64,000 nt of DNA from Labilibacter sediminis (GTDB lineage: Bacteria > Bacteroidota > Bacteroidia > Bacteroidales > Marinilabiliaceae): positions 248,001 to 312,000 of the forward strand of contig NZ_VCHY01000002.1 in the NCBI RefSeq assembly GCF_005877885.1, read 5' to 3'. Under the pieces are notes generated by a model. The model worked only from the letters and a program-made list of their open reading frames with translations, was not told where the DNA came from and did not search any database. A program made the translations under genes and the position numbers. This document shows positions 23,585 through 33,500 of the stretch, in pieces; position 1 is the stretch's first letter; each line of letters opens with the position of its first letter.

Positions 23585-25219
23585 ATGATCAAAGCACATA
23601 ACCTAATCCTCTTCATTTCTATTCTCTCTTTATCCATTAACACATCAAAAGCACAAGATGTCCCCTATCATCTCGACAATGAAGTGGTTTATGATTTTAT
23701 CGATGAACTTGCGAACCTGAACATTATTGATGTAAATACATGCGTAAAACCATATTCGCGTAAGCAAATTGCGTTCTTTTTACAAGAAGCTGAACAAAGC
23801 AACAAGCTTACTAAGCGACAAAAAAAAGAGATTGCCTTTTACCTAAAAGACTTTAATAAAGAATTACATATAGGTAAAGATTTCGATAAACGATTTGATA
23901 TTTTTTATCACAGCGACTCCCTTTTTAAATTCTCCATCAATGCTATAGCAGGTGGAAGAGGTTACTACAACAGTAATGGATTTGTGCAACACAGATGGAA
24001 TGGAGCAGAATTCTTTGGCACCATAGGCAAACATCTGGCAATTTACGGAAGTCTTAGAGACAACCACGAGAGCGGGGCCATTGGTGGACCTGAATACTTA
24101 ACCCGACACCGTGGCGCGGTGTACAAATTGGGGGCAAATAAAAAAGACTATAGTGAAAGTCGTGGAGGTATTGTATATAGCTGGAACTGGGGAAACATTG
24201 GGCTTATAAAGGACCACATTGCTTGGGGAAACAACTATAATGGATCAAATATTATTTCAGGACACAACCCTTCTGTTGCTCATTTAAAGCTAAATATTAA
24301 ACCTGTAAAATGGTTTGAACTTAACTATACACATGGCTGGCTTGTATCTGAAGTTGTGGATAGTGCCCGATCATACAGTCACTATGAAGACACACGCAGA
24401 GTATTTCAGAATAAATTTATTGCGGCCAATTTAATGACCTTTAAACCCTGGAAAAAACTTAATCTATCCATAGGAAATAGTATAATATACAGCGATGGAA
24501 ATGTAAACCCGGCCTTTATGATCCCTTTTTTATTCTATAAATCTGTCGATCATACTTACAATGCCTCACGCAATAGCGCCGGGCACAATGCACAAATGTT
24601 TTTCGACATAAGCAGTCGTCAGATTAATAAACTCCATCTTTACACCTCCGTTTTTATTGACGAGATAGCCCTCTCAAACATGTTCGATAAAGATGAACAT
24701 TCTAATCACATAAGCATAAAAGTAGGTGCCCGGGCAACAAATTTATTGCCAGACTTAAGTTTAACCGCTGAATACACCAGGTCTAACCCTTTTACATATA
24801 CACACTTTATTCCTTCGTTAACTTATGAAAGCAACCGTTATACATTGGGGCATTATTTAAAAGACAATTCGGATGAAGTTTATCTTTCAGCTCGCTATAA
24901 ACCCGTAAGAGGTTTGGATATATTAGTATCCATGACCCATGCCCGCAGAGGAAGGGACAATCAAAAAATACTGGATGAAAATGAGGAGTCAACAAACCTT
25001 TGGGGCGATGACAGAAAAGGATTCCCTTTTATGGAAGAAGCCAGGTACGATAAAACATCTTTTAAAATAAGAGCGTTATATCAAATTATTAATGACGCTT
25101 ATATTTTCACGGAGCTTGAAACATATACTTTATCAGGTGACGATGCGGAACTATACACTCCATTGCCCTATTTAAATGATGATAAAATGTTTGTGTTTGG
25201 ATTAAACTTTGGATTCTAG
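23585..25219 (+). CDS. Wzi-like capsule assembly outer-membrane protein
   Basis: 544 residues with a signal peptide (about 1-23, ending SKAQ), a helical N-terminal region and a long beta-barrel part. Segments such as HLAIYGSLRDNHESGA, GIVYSWNWGNIGLIKDHIAWG and SLTAEYTRSNPFTYTH, and the aromatic terminal residue, are typical of the Bacteroidota Wzi/capsule-assembly family. In other bacteria Wzi is an outer-membrane lectin that attaches capsular polysaccharide to the surface. It follows the GT4 gene by two bases and lies upstream of a UDP-sugar dehydrogenase, which agrees with a role in surface polysaccharide. Confidence 0.8.
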   Translation: MIKAHNLILFISILSLSINTSKAQDVPYHLDNEVVYDFIDELANLNIIDVNTCVKPYSRKQIAFFLQEAEQSNKLTKRQKKEIAFYLKDFNKELHIGKDFDKRFDIFYHSDSLFKFSINAIAGGRGYYNSNGFVQHRWNGAEFFGTIGKHLAIYGSLRDNHESGAIGGPEYLTRHRGAVYKLGANKKDYSESRGGIVYSWNWGNIGLIKDHIAWGNNYNGSNIISGHNPSVAHLKLNIKPVKWFELNYTHGWLVSEVVDSARSYSHYEDTRRVFQNKFIAANLMTFKPWKKLNLSIGNSIIYSDGNVNPAFMIPFLFYKSVDHTYNASRNSAGHNAQMFFDISSRQINKLHLYTSVFIDEIALSNMFDKDEHSNHISIKVGARATNLLPDLSLTAEYTRSNPFTYTHFIPSLTYESNRYTLGHYLKDNSDEVYLSARYKPVRGLDILVSMTHARRGRDNQKILDENEESTNLWGDDRKGFPFMEEARYDKTSFKIRALYQIINDAYIFTELETYTLSGDDAELYTPLPYLNDDKMFVFGLNFGF

Positions 25220-25351
25220 ATAATAATTGAAAACACTATTAATCTGATGGTGAATTAAGAATTCACGCACAAAAACTCTCATTATCAACACGTACTAATC
25301 AAAGCTTTTTGTCACTCAATCAAAATTAATCACATCCCTCACTAAATATTA

Positions 25352-25359
25352 TAGCTTTG
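25352..25359 (+). promoter_or_regulatory. Possible -7 box for the UDP-sugar dehydrogenase gene
   Basis: TAGCTTTG matches TAnnTTTG exactly, 42 bases before the ATG. No convincing TTG box lies at the right distance upstream. Confidence 0.35.
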
Positions 25360-25401
25360 TATAAGCAGTAAATCATTGTACCTTAATTAATCAAACGTTA
25401 T

Positions 25402-26691
25402 ATGTTAGAAAAACTGTTAACCAAACAAACCAAACTATCGGTGATAGGTTTAGGTTACGTTGGATTACCTATAGCCCTGGAATTTGCCCGTAAAATGAAG
25501 GTCGTGGGATTTGACATTAAGCAAGATCGTGTTGAACTCATGAAACAAGGTATTGATCCTAGTAAAGAACTTGAAAAAAGTGCTTTTGACGGATGCGACA
25601 TAGAATTTACAAGCAATATTGAAGACATAAAAGAAGCGAGCTTCCATGTAGTGGCCGTTCCCACCCCAATTAACCAACATAATCTGCCCGACCTGAATCC
25701 ATTATTAGGCGCAACCAGAACTGTTGGCAAAGCTTTAAAAAAAGGAGATGTTGTTGTATTTGAATCAACCGTTTATCCGGGATGTACAGAAGATGACTGC
25801 GTACCAATACTGGAAAAAGAATCGGGACTCAAATTTGGCACAGACTTTAAAATTGGATATTCTCCCGAACGAATTAACCCGGGCGACAAAGAACATACCC
25901 TGACTAAGATCCTGAAAATTGTATCGGGTAGTGATGAGGAAGCGCTGAATATTGTAGCTGATGTGTATGAATCAATTATTACCGCTGGCATATACAAAGC
26001 CAGCACCATAAAAGTTGCCGAGGCTGCAAAAATCATTGAAAACACCCAGCGCGATGTTAACATTGCCCTGATGAATGAACTTTCGCTCATTTTTGACCGA
26101 ATGGATATAAATACCTACGAAGTACTTGAAGCAGCCGGAACCAAGTGGAATTTCCTTAAGTTTTTCCCCGGACTGGTAGGTGGTCATTGTATTGGTGTTG
26201 ATCCTTATTACCTCACATACAAGGCAAACGCATTGGGTTATCATACTAAAATTATTGATGGCGGACGTGTAATTAACGACTCCATGGGTAGTTATGTTGC
26301 CGAGAAAACAATCAAGAAGTTAATTAAGAACGGACACAAAGTTAACGGAGCCAAAATCTTAATTATGGGTGCTACTTTCAAAGAAAATGTTAGTGACATT
26401 CGTAACTCTAAAGTAGCAGATGTGTACAACGAATTAATCTCTTTTAGTGCCAATGTTGATGTTGTTGATCCTTATGCGAGTTCTGAGGAACTCATGGAAG
26501 AATATGGCTATGGGCTTATCTCTGAAATAACCCAAAAATACGAAGCCATCATTTTAGCTGTAAATCATAAAGATTACCTGGCTCTTGATGAAGAATATTT
26601 TAAAAGTATCACAAAAGAAAATGCCATTTTTGTTGATATCAAAGGGGTATTTAAAGAAAAAATAAAAGATATGATTTACTGGAGTTTATAA
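25402..26691 (+). CDS. UDP-N-acetylhexosamine 6-dehydrogenase (WbpO/TviB-like)
   Basis: 429 residues of the UDP-glucose/GDP-mannose dehydrogenase family. The N-terminal NAD-binding motif is GLGYVGLPIALEFA; AVPTPI and ESTVYPG follow. The central helix contains AAKIIENTQRDVNIALMNE. The catalytic Cys lies in GGHCIGVDPYYLTY and the C-terminal domain has GATFKENVSDIRNSK. These details fit the WbpO/TviB group, which oxidises UDP-GlcNAc or UDP-GalNAc to the uronic acid for capsule or O-antigen. It lies 182 bases after the Wzi-like gene and has its own terminator, so it is functionally linked to that cluster but perhaps separately transcribed. Confidence 0.88.
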   Translation: MLEKLLTKQTKLSVIGLGYVGLPIALEFARKMKVVGFDIKQDRVELMKQGIDPSKELEKSAFDGCDIEFTSNIEDIKEASFHVVAVPTPINQHNLPDLNPLLGATRTVGKALKKGDVVVFESTVYPGCTEDDCVPILEKESGLKFGTDFKIGYSPERINPGDKEHTLTKILKIVSGSDEEALNIVADVYESIITAGIYKASTIKVAEAAKIIENTQRDVNIALMNELSLIFDRMDINTYEVLEAAGTKWNFLKFFPGLVGGHCIGVDPYYLTYKANALGYHTKIIDGGRVINDSMGSYVAEKTIKKLIKNGHKVNGAKILIMGATFKENVSDIRNSKVADVYNELISFSANVDVVDPYASSEELMEEYGYGLISEITQKYEAIILAVNHKDYLALDEEYFKSITKENAIFVDIKGVFKEKIKDMIYWSL

Positions 26692-26720
26692 TTAATAACT
26701 CCAAGCATATGGTAACGTTA

Positions 26721-26752
26721 AAAGTCTGGATAGGAATATCCGGACTTTTTTT
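26721..26752 (+). terminator. Rho-independent terminator
   Basis: AAAGTCTGGATA (26721-26732) pairs with TATCCGGACTTT (26737-26748), including one G-U pair; loop GGAA, then a T run. It ends the dehydrogenase transcript. Confidence 0.85.
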
Positions 26753-26991
26753 ATTCATCGTACTACCTAAATATAGGGATCGTAAAAAATAGCAAGGCTG
26801 CTGCTATTCATTAATTTACCCACCTCTTCCATATCCGCACTAAAACACTGCACATCTGCACTTTACACAATCATCATAGATTCTACAAGCGCTCACCCTA
26901 ATAGTACTTTCAGTCTACCTGTCAAACACAACCTATAAATTAAGCAATTATTTACCTATTTATAGGGATTTCATATACATCCTCGTCTCTA

Positions 26992-26999
26992 TACTTTTG
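26992..26999 (+). promoter_or_regulatory. Probable -7 box of the porin gene
   Basis: TACTTTTG matches TAnnTTTG exactly and lies 33 bases before the porin ATG. The -33 region is weak (no TTG at the expected distance). Confidence 0.45.
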
Positions 27000-27032
27000 C
27001 CCACAAATAAGAACATATAACAATTAAACCAC

Positions 27033-28268
27033 ATGAAAAAAGGAATTTTTCTCTTTATCGTATTAATGCAAGCAGTTGGTATCTTTGCTCAAGATCAAAA
27101 CACAACCAACCAAGATGAAAACAGATACTTTAATTCAGCAGAGCGACTTTTAGCCACTGATGGCAAACTTACCATTGGTGGATATGGTGAGGTACATTAC
27201 AATCAACCTCTTAGCAGCGATGTGCGAAACAATGGCACATTAGATGTACACAGAGTAGTTATGCTCTTCGGATACCAATTTAACGAGCGCACTCAGTTTA
27301 TTACAGAACTTGAGTACGAACATGTTAGCGAGGTTTATGTTGAACAAGCATTTTTACAATACAAATTAAACAATGCTGTAAATCTTCGCGCAGGATTAAT
27401 ATTAACACCAATGGGTATCATTAACGAATACCATGAGCCTAATACCTTTAACGGTGTTGAACGTCCTCATATCGACAAATATATTGCACCTACTACCTGG
27501 CGCGAAATTGGAGTTGGTTTTACAGGAACCTATATCCCTGCAAAAATCAGATATCAGGCCTATGTAATGAATGGCTTTGATGGGTACGATAAAGATGACA
27601 AAGATGGCAACTATGCCAAATTTAGTGGTAAAAACGGACTACGAAAAGGCAGACAAAAAGGTGCTGAGTCTTACATTAGCTCACCTAATTTTGCAGCGAA
27701 AGTAGAATATTTTGGAATCAGAGGTTTAAACCTTGGATTATCAGGATATGTTGGAAAATCGCAAAGCACATTGTATGACGGGATAAGTAAAGATGATGCT
27801 GCAGAAGAAGCTATAGCAGACTCTTCAACCGTTAGTATTGCCATGGTAGGTGCAGATGCAAGATATTCAAGAAACGGATTACAACTTAGAGGACAGTTTT
27901 ATTTTAACAGCTTAGGTAATACAAAACAATACAATGAGTTCACTAAAGAAGAAGATGGAGAGCTTAATGACTTGGGTAAATCAATGATTGGATATTACGT
28001 TGAAGCAGGATACAATGTATTTAATGCAAACAGTCAAATTAAATCAGAGCTTATTCCATTTGTGAGATATGAAGGATATGATACCCAGCACTCATTAGAG
28101 AGTGGTATTGAGCGAAACAAAGCGTATGCCGCTAAGGTAATTACAACTGGATTAACATGGAAAGTTACCCCAAAAGCAGCTTTCAAAACAGATTTACAGT
28201 TCGTAAAAACAGAAGCCGATGACAAAGCTCAAACTAGATTTAATGCTGGTTTTGGTATTATGTTTTAA
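27033..28268 (+). CDS. Porin (phosphate-selective porin O/P-like)
   Basis: 411 residues with a signal peptide (1-19, ending GIFAQ) and a barrel of alternating strands. YGEVHYNQP, DVHRVVMLFGYQFNERTQF, FITELEYEH and LRAGLILTPMGIINEYHEP are typical of OprO/OprP-like porins of Bacteroidota. It ends TRFNAGFGIMF with the terminal Phe expected for recognition by the barrel-assembly machinery. It is followed by a perfect hairpin and then a secreted FMN-binding protein gene. The solute is unknown: the phosphate-selective family name does not prove phosphate. Confidence 0.8.
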   Translation: MKKGIFLFIVLMQAVGIFAQDQNTTNQDENRYFNSAERLLATDGKLTIGGYGEVHYNQPLSSDVRNNGTLDVHRVVMLFGYQFNERTQFITELEYEHVSEVYVEQAFLQYKLNNAVNLRAGLILTPMGIINEYHEPNTFNGVERPHIDKYIAPTTWREIGVGFTGTYIPAKIRYQAYVMNGFDGYDKDDKDGNYAKFSGKNGLRKGRQKGAESYISSPNFAAKVEYFGIRGLNLGLSGYVGKSQSTLYDGISKDDAAEEAIADSSTVSIAMVGADARYSRNGLQLRGQFYFNSLGNTKQYNEFTKEEDGELNDLGKSMIGYYVEAGYNVFNANSQIKSELIPFVRYEGYDTQHSLESGIERNKAYAAKVITTGLTWKVTPKAAFKTDLQFVKTEADDKAQTRFNAGFGIMF

Positions 28269-28336
28269 CGTAACCATTTATAATCATAACTGTATACTAC
28301 AGTAGATTTTAAATTTTAGTATTAGAAAAAAAATAT

Positions 28337-28375
28337 AGCTTGTTTTGTATTTGTTCAAATACAAAACAAGCTTTT
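28337..28375. terminator. Strong hairpin between porin and FMN-protein genes
   Basis: AGCTTGTTTTGTATTTG (28337-28353) and its exact reverse complement (28356-28372) form a 16-bp stem with a 4-base loop. Only four T follow on the plus strand, and eight A precede it, so it may terminate in either direction or act as a processing or stability element. Confidence 0.65.
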
Positions 28376-28454
28376 GATATAAAAAAAGTTTTGGTGAGAT
28401 ATCAATTTAATCCTGGTATAAATTAGTCAAAACATAATCGATTAGATAAAGCTT

Positions 28455-29009
28455 ATGAAATTAAAGTATTTGATTTTGGTAATGGTTTGTGCAGTTGGTA
28501 TAAATGCTTTTGGACAAAAAGAGGTTAATTTTAAACATAAAGCAATTCAAAAAGAAATTAGAAAAACTTTTGATCTGGAACAAGTTAATCTTAAACCATT
28601 TGGATTAGAGGAAGAAACTCACATGCAAGGCAAATTTTTTAAACTTGCAGAAACAGATAATAAATACGTATACATAGGTAGAGTAAATAGCTGTAGAGCA
28701 GGAGGATGCTCAATTGACAGAGACATAAAAGGCCCTTCTGAATACTTTGATTACTTTATTTTATTTGATGAGAAAGCAGAAGTTAAACTTGTAAAGATAT
28801 TTAATTATGCGGCTACCCACGGTCATGAAGTAACATCAAAAGGCTGGCTTAAGCAGTTTTTGGGTCATGAAAACGGAGAAGAACTTGAAGTTGGAAAAAA
28901 CATTGACTCTATTTCAGGTGCAACAATATCTGTATATGCATTAACCTCTGATGTAAAAGAAAAAACAGATTATTTAAACAAAATCCTAAGTGAAATCCAA
29001 AATAACTAA
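28455..29009 (+). CDS. Secreted FMN-binding-domain protein
   Basis: 184 residues: signal peptide (1-20, GINAFGQ) and one FMN-binding domain ending in DSISGATISVYALTSDV. DSISGAT fits the ApbE flavinylation motif, in which FMN is attached covalently to the Thr. A CRAGGC pair of cysteines near residue 80 is unusual and could hold a metal or form a disulfide. It is periplasmic or exported. The porin gene lies 187 bases upstream behind a strong hairpin. A role in extracytoplasmic electron transfer is inferred from the family. Confidence 0.8.
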   Translation: MKLKYLILVMVCAVGINAFGQKEVNFKHKAIQKEIRKTFDLEQVNLKPFGLEEETHMQGKFFKLAETDNKYVYIGRVNSCRAGGCSIDRDIKGPSEYFDYFILFDEKAEVKLVKIFNYAATHGHEVTSKGWLKQFLGHENGEELEVGKNIDSISGATISVYALTSDVKEKTDYLNKILSEIQNN

Positions 29010-29416
29010 CACATACGTACAAACCAAAAATTATACAAAAAACTTACCTTATCAAATTAACATAGTCATTTATGGGTAAAAAATGATTATTATGCCAGAA
29101 ACTCTTTCCTCGATCATTATATTTTATCGCAATGCCTCCTATTTTGCACTATAGTTTTTGCCGACAAAATCATTGAATCACTACTTTTTATCCATTCATC
29201 ACACAGCATACTTAATTACTCAAACTTCCTTATACATAAAGCGCTTATTCTCGTAAATTAATATTAACAGCCGATTAGATTTATGATTTAGTTACAGATT
29301 GTTAAAAAACGATTAAAGACTTAAAATTGCTTCGAATTCTCAAATCATTTTTATATTTTAGAACATATAGTTGAAACGTTCAAATATTAATTTAATCTAT
29401 TAAAAAATGACACATT
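29010..29416. other. Gene-free spacer of about 400 bases
   Basis: AT-rich. I see no open frame, strong hairpin or repeat. The last 60 bases presumably hold the promoter of the small winged-helix gene, but no exact TAnnTTTG box is present. Confidence 0.4.
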
Positions 29417-29614
29417 ATGATTAAAACAAACGACGCAAAAAACAAAAATCTCGAGGATAAAATTTTATCTGTTGTAAACGAGAAACAACCAATTCACATT
29501 GGCGAAATATTTAAAACACTACGTATCTCTCAAACCAAAGGGATGAATTTTGTATTATCATTAATTAATCAAGGTAAATTGAATTATGCAGCCCATAATC
29601 AAGTACACGTATAG
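29417..29614 (+). CDS. Small winged-helix-like protein
   Basis: 65 residues. After a polar N-terminus, the order of elements resembles a minimal winged-helix fold: helix LEDKILSVVNEKQ, IHIGEIFKTL, the recognition-like helix QTKGMNFVLSLINQG, and a strand pair KLNYAAHNQVHV. Comparable small proteins bind DNA, but no family is recognised with certainty. The gene is monocistronic and followed by a terminator, which supports it being real. Confidence 0.6.
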   Translation: MIKTNDAKNKNLEDKILSVVNEKQPIHIGEIFKTLRISQTKGMNFVLSLINQGKLNYAAHNQVHV

Positions 29615-29658
29615 CATTATAATTAATTGGGGTACACCCCCCCTCAAACAAGACAATT

Positions 29659-29698
29659 AACTTCCCTCATTTTTTGATAATGACGGGAAGTTTTTTTT
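29659..29698 (+). terminator. Rho-independent terminator of the winged-helix gene
   Basis: AACTTCCC-TCATT pairs with AATGA-C-GGGAAGTT, with one bulge, followed by eight T. Confidence 0.8.
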
Positions 29699-29799
29699 GC
29701 CCCAACAAATTCAAAATCATAAAAATGCTAACATCTAAATAAAATAAAACCCCTTTCTTATTTAAAGAAAGAGGCTTTGAAATATAATTTACTTTAGTC

Positions 29800-30501
29800 C
29801 TAATCTCTACTACCCAAAAACATCATCACATAATACAATAAAGTAACCAGTGCTGATAAGGCCGCAACTACATATGTATAAGCTGCCCACTTTAATGCAT
29901 CCTTTGCTTTATCATGTATTGCTCCGGTAACTACTCCACTTTTATTTAACCACACCAAAGCGCGTTTTGTCGCATCAATCTCAACCGGCAGAGTAATAAA
30001 TGCAAACAATGTAAATATGGAATAACACACAATAATTATTTGCAACGCCAAATCATAAGGCATAAACTGTGGTAACATAAAACCCCCAAACATTAATGCT
30101 ATAAAAATAAAGTTTAGCACCCTGGCACTAACATTTTGTATAGGTACCATTGCAGACCTCATCTCTAAAGGTCCATAACCCATGGCATGCTGAACTGCAT
30201 GACCACTCTCATGAGCTGCTACAGCAGCGGAAGCAACACTATGCCCTGCATAAACCTCAGGACTCAAGTTTACTGTTCTATTGGAAGGGTTGTAATGGTC
30301 GGTAAGTTTTCCGGGTACAGATATAATCTGCACATCATGAATCCCATTATCACGCAACATTTTTTCAGCGACATCGCGACCTGTAAGACCATAATTTAAT
30401 GGTATTTTTGAATACTCTCTAAACTTTGACTTGAGTCGTGAACTCACCACCCAGCTCAAAATCATAAATCCAAGAAAAATAAATAACAAATTCATAATCA
30501 T
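29800..30501 (-). CDS. Neutral zinc metallopeptidase, membrane-bound (YugP-like)
   Basis: About 233 residues. An N-terminal helix (MNLLFIFLGFMILSWVV) is followed by the soluble catalytic part with HESGHAVQHAMGY, the HExxH zinc motif. Three further membrane segments follow in the C-terminal half (FIFIALMFGGFML, IIIVCYSIFTLFAF, VVAALSALVTLLYYVMM). This matches the putative neutral Zn-peptidase family (YugP type), widespread but without a known substrate. The open frame reaches 30534; I choose Met at 30501 (or 30495) so that the protein begins with its membrane anchor. Confidence 0.85.
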   Translation of the reverse strand: MIMNLLFIFLGFMILSWVVSSRLKSKFREYSKIPLNYGLTGRDVAEKMLRDNGIHDVQIISVPGKLTDHYNPSNRTVNLSPEVYAGHSVASAAVAAHESGHAVQHAMGYGPLEMRSAMVPIQNVSARVLNFIFIALMFGGFMLPQFMPYDLALQIIIVCYSIFTLFAFITLPVEIDATKRALVWLNKSGVVTGAIHDKAKDALKWAAYTYVVAALSALVTLLYYVMMFLGSRD

Positions 30502-30576
30502 AATTTTTGTACACAACCAATTGTCAGATTGCAACTGATCAAAAACTTTGCCACAAATAGCAAAATAGATTATTAC

Positions 30577-33500
30577 CTACAAAGGAAACTGTACTATAAA
30601 AGAAGCTCCAAAACCACTGATACTTTCACAAGATATCTCACCATTCATGATGGTCACATATTTTTTTACGATATACAAACCTAAACCTGATGATTTAATT
30701 TCCTTTTCCGTATCCTTATTCAATTTGATATATTTCTCAAATATCTTCTCCTGTTCCTGTTCGGTTAAGCCAGGCCCTTCGTCATGAACCTCAATTCTTA
30801 CCTTGCCGTTGAAAGTGGTAACAATAATTTGAATACTTTTATTGTTAGGAGAATACCTTATGGCATTGGACAAAAGATTCTCAACAATTTTAACCAGCAA
30901 ACTTAAGTCAAGATTAACCTTAATCGCCTTTCCGCTAACATTAATATTAATCTGCTTCTTTACTGCTTCCTGCTCCAATACACATACAACTTCCTGGATA
31001 GCTTCTATTAATTCAAATTCCTGAGGCTGATACTCATAAAAGTCCATCTCTATATTCCTGACTTCCAAAACCTTACCCACAACTTCATTCTGCTGTTTTA
31101 ATATATACATTAGCTCTCCTAAAAACTCCAGTTGTTCAGGGGTACAATTGCTTGATTGAGACAGAAAAGTTGTCATTTGACCAATAGCCATATTTAACGG
31201 TTCCTGAATACCTTTTACAAAAAGCGCAAATAACTTATTCTTTTCATTATTCAATTCTTCTAACTGTTGCCTTTGCAAATCAAGTGCATCTTTTTCTACT
31301 AACACATGCTCGTGTTTATCCTGCAATGTCTTTTGCTCATCCACAAGGTTCTGATACATTAATGCATTTCCCAAAGCAATAGAGGCATAATTAGCAATAT
31401 TCTGAAGAAAATTAAGGTGATAGTTTGTATAGGCCCCTTTCTTTAAACTCTGAACGGAAATAACACCTACGACATCCCTTGACGTTTTCAGCGGGATATA
31501 TATCACAGACTCAGACTCGGCTCCTTCAGGCACAGGTCTTATCTCTGAAATATAATTGGTATACTCCTTGTAAAAATCATTCACAAAAACCTCCTGAACG
31601 TGCGTAAAGCAGTAAATGGCCAAACGCTCTTTATCTTCAATCAGATATCGTGTAAATGGCTGCCTCTCTCCACGCAGATATGAATAAGAAAAATCAATAG
31701 ACTTCTCATCACTGTTATACAGCCCAATAGAGAATATATCGGCACTCATTACTTTTGATAAAGATTGATAGAGCAATTCCGAAATTTTGTCAACTGACAA
31801 ATTAGCAGCCACCAACTGTCCAATCTTAGTTAATCGTTCTAAATCTTTATTTGAACCTTGCAATGATTCTGCCTGAGCCTGAAGCTGTTCTTTTTGTTTC
31901 TGGAGCGTATCTGTTTTACGAATTATCTCTGCCTGTTGTTTTTGAATTTCTATCTTGTTATTAGCCAGAATTTCTTCCAAGGCATATTTCATCTTACGCT
32001 CTTTTCTAATTCTGCTCCTAAGCATTAACACCACCAATCCAAACACTATAATAAATCCCAATATCTTAACCCACGCATACTGATACCAAGCAGGGCTTAT
32101 TTCAAAAGAATAGACTATACCTTCCTCATTCCATACTCCGTCATTGTTACACGCCTTAACCCTAAATGTATAATTTCCGGGGCGTAACGAAGGATAAAAA
32201 GCCTTGTTATATTTATTCTCCGGCGACCAATCTTCTTCAATCGGTTCTAATTTCCATTTATATCTCACCTTTTCGGGTACAGTATAGCATAAGCCATCAA
32301 ACTGAAAAGAAACATGATTCCGATAATGCGCTAAGCTTAAGTTCTCGGGAATTTGAAACCATGGCATAATAGAATCAAAACGTACACCTTCAACTTCTTC
32401 TTTCCACTCCGGATCCTTAAAATTAAGCAGTACTTCGGTTATATAAACAGGCGGTTCCAGATAATTGAGTTTTTCTGCATTGGGGTTATAAACCATGGCC
32501 CCTTTAATTGTTCCAAACCATAAACGGCCATCTCTATCGAGTAAATTACACCCTCCATTGTTTTCTATTCCAATAAATCCATCATCTTTATCAAAATTAT
32601 GAATAGAGCTAACCTCTCCATTTGCACCAATTGTTATTTTATCTACCCCATTTTGAGTTCCTGCCCAAATATTTCCTTCAGCATCAGCTAAAACAGAGTA
32701 TATATTATCAGACTTAACTCCCCTTGAAGTGTCATAATATTGAAAGTCGGTACCATCAAATCTATTTAGTCCACCTGTAAAGGTAGCAAGCCAAATATTC
32801 CCGACTTTATCCTCAGCAACTTGTAAAACCCATGCAGCATTTAACTCTTCCTTATCAGAAAAATGCGTAAATACATTACCATCGAATTTATAAGCTCCAT
32901 TGGTTGTGGAAATCCATAAATTTTTATTTGAATCAATAAATAAATTAGAGATAAACGGCGATGACAGTCCTGAATTTTCGGGGTTATACCATTGACTACG
33001 GCCACTTTTCTCATACTTTAAAAGCCCTAATCCATATATCGCAACCCATAAATCTCCATTATCCTGTAGTAAATCAATTATCGGCATTTGTTGATTTAAA
33101 CCATATCTGCTCGATACATCTTTAAATGTATTGTGATCATACTCAAACAAGCCATTTAAAGCGCCTATCAACAAACGATCATTACTTAGCTCGATAAATT
33201 TTCGAGCTTGTCCAATTTCTACACCTTCTGTTTTTTCTATATTCTTAACAGATTCTCCATCAAAAATTGAAATCGTATTGTTATCGTCACCCAGATAAAA
33301 ATTACCTTTACTATCTTGAAATATCGCCCTTACAATATCTCCACCCAATCCACTTTGTCTATTAAAAGCTACGAAAAGATCTCCTCCATATTTAAATAAA
33401 CCTGATCCGCTTGTTCCTAACCACATGTTTCCTTCCCTGTCTTCACCAAAGCTTGTTACCAAAGAGGTTTTTAATCCATTAGATGCACTAAAAAACCTAA

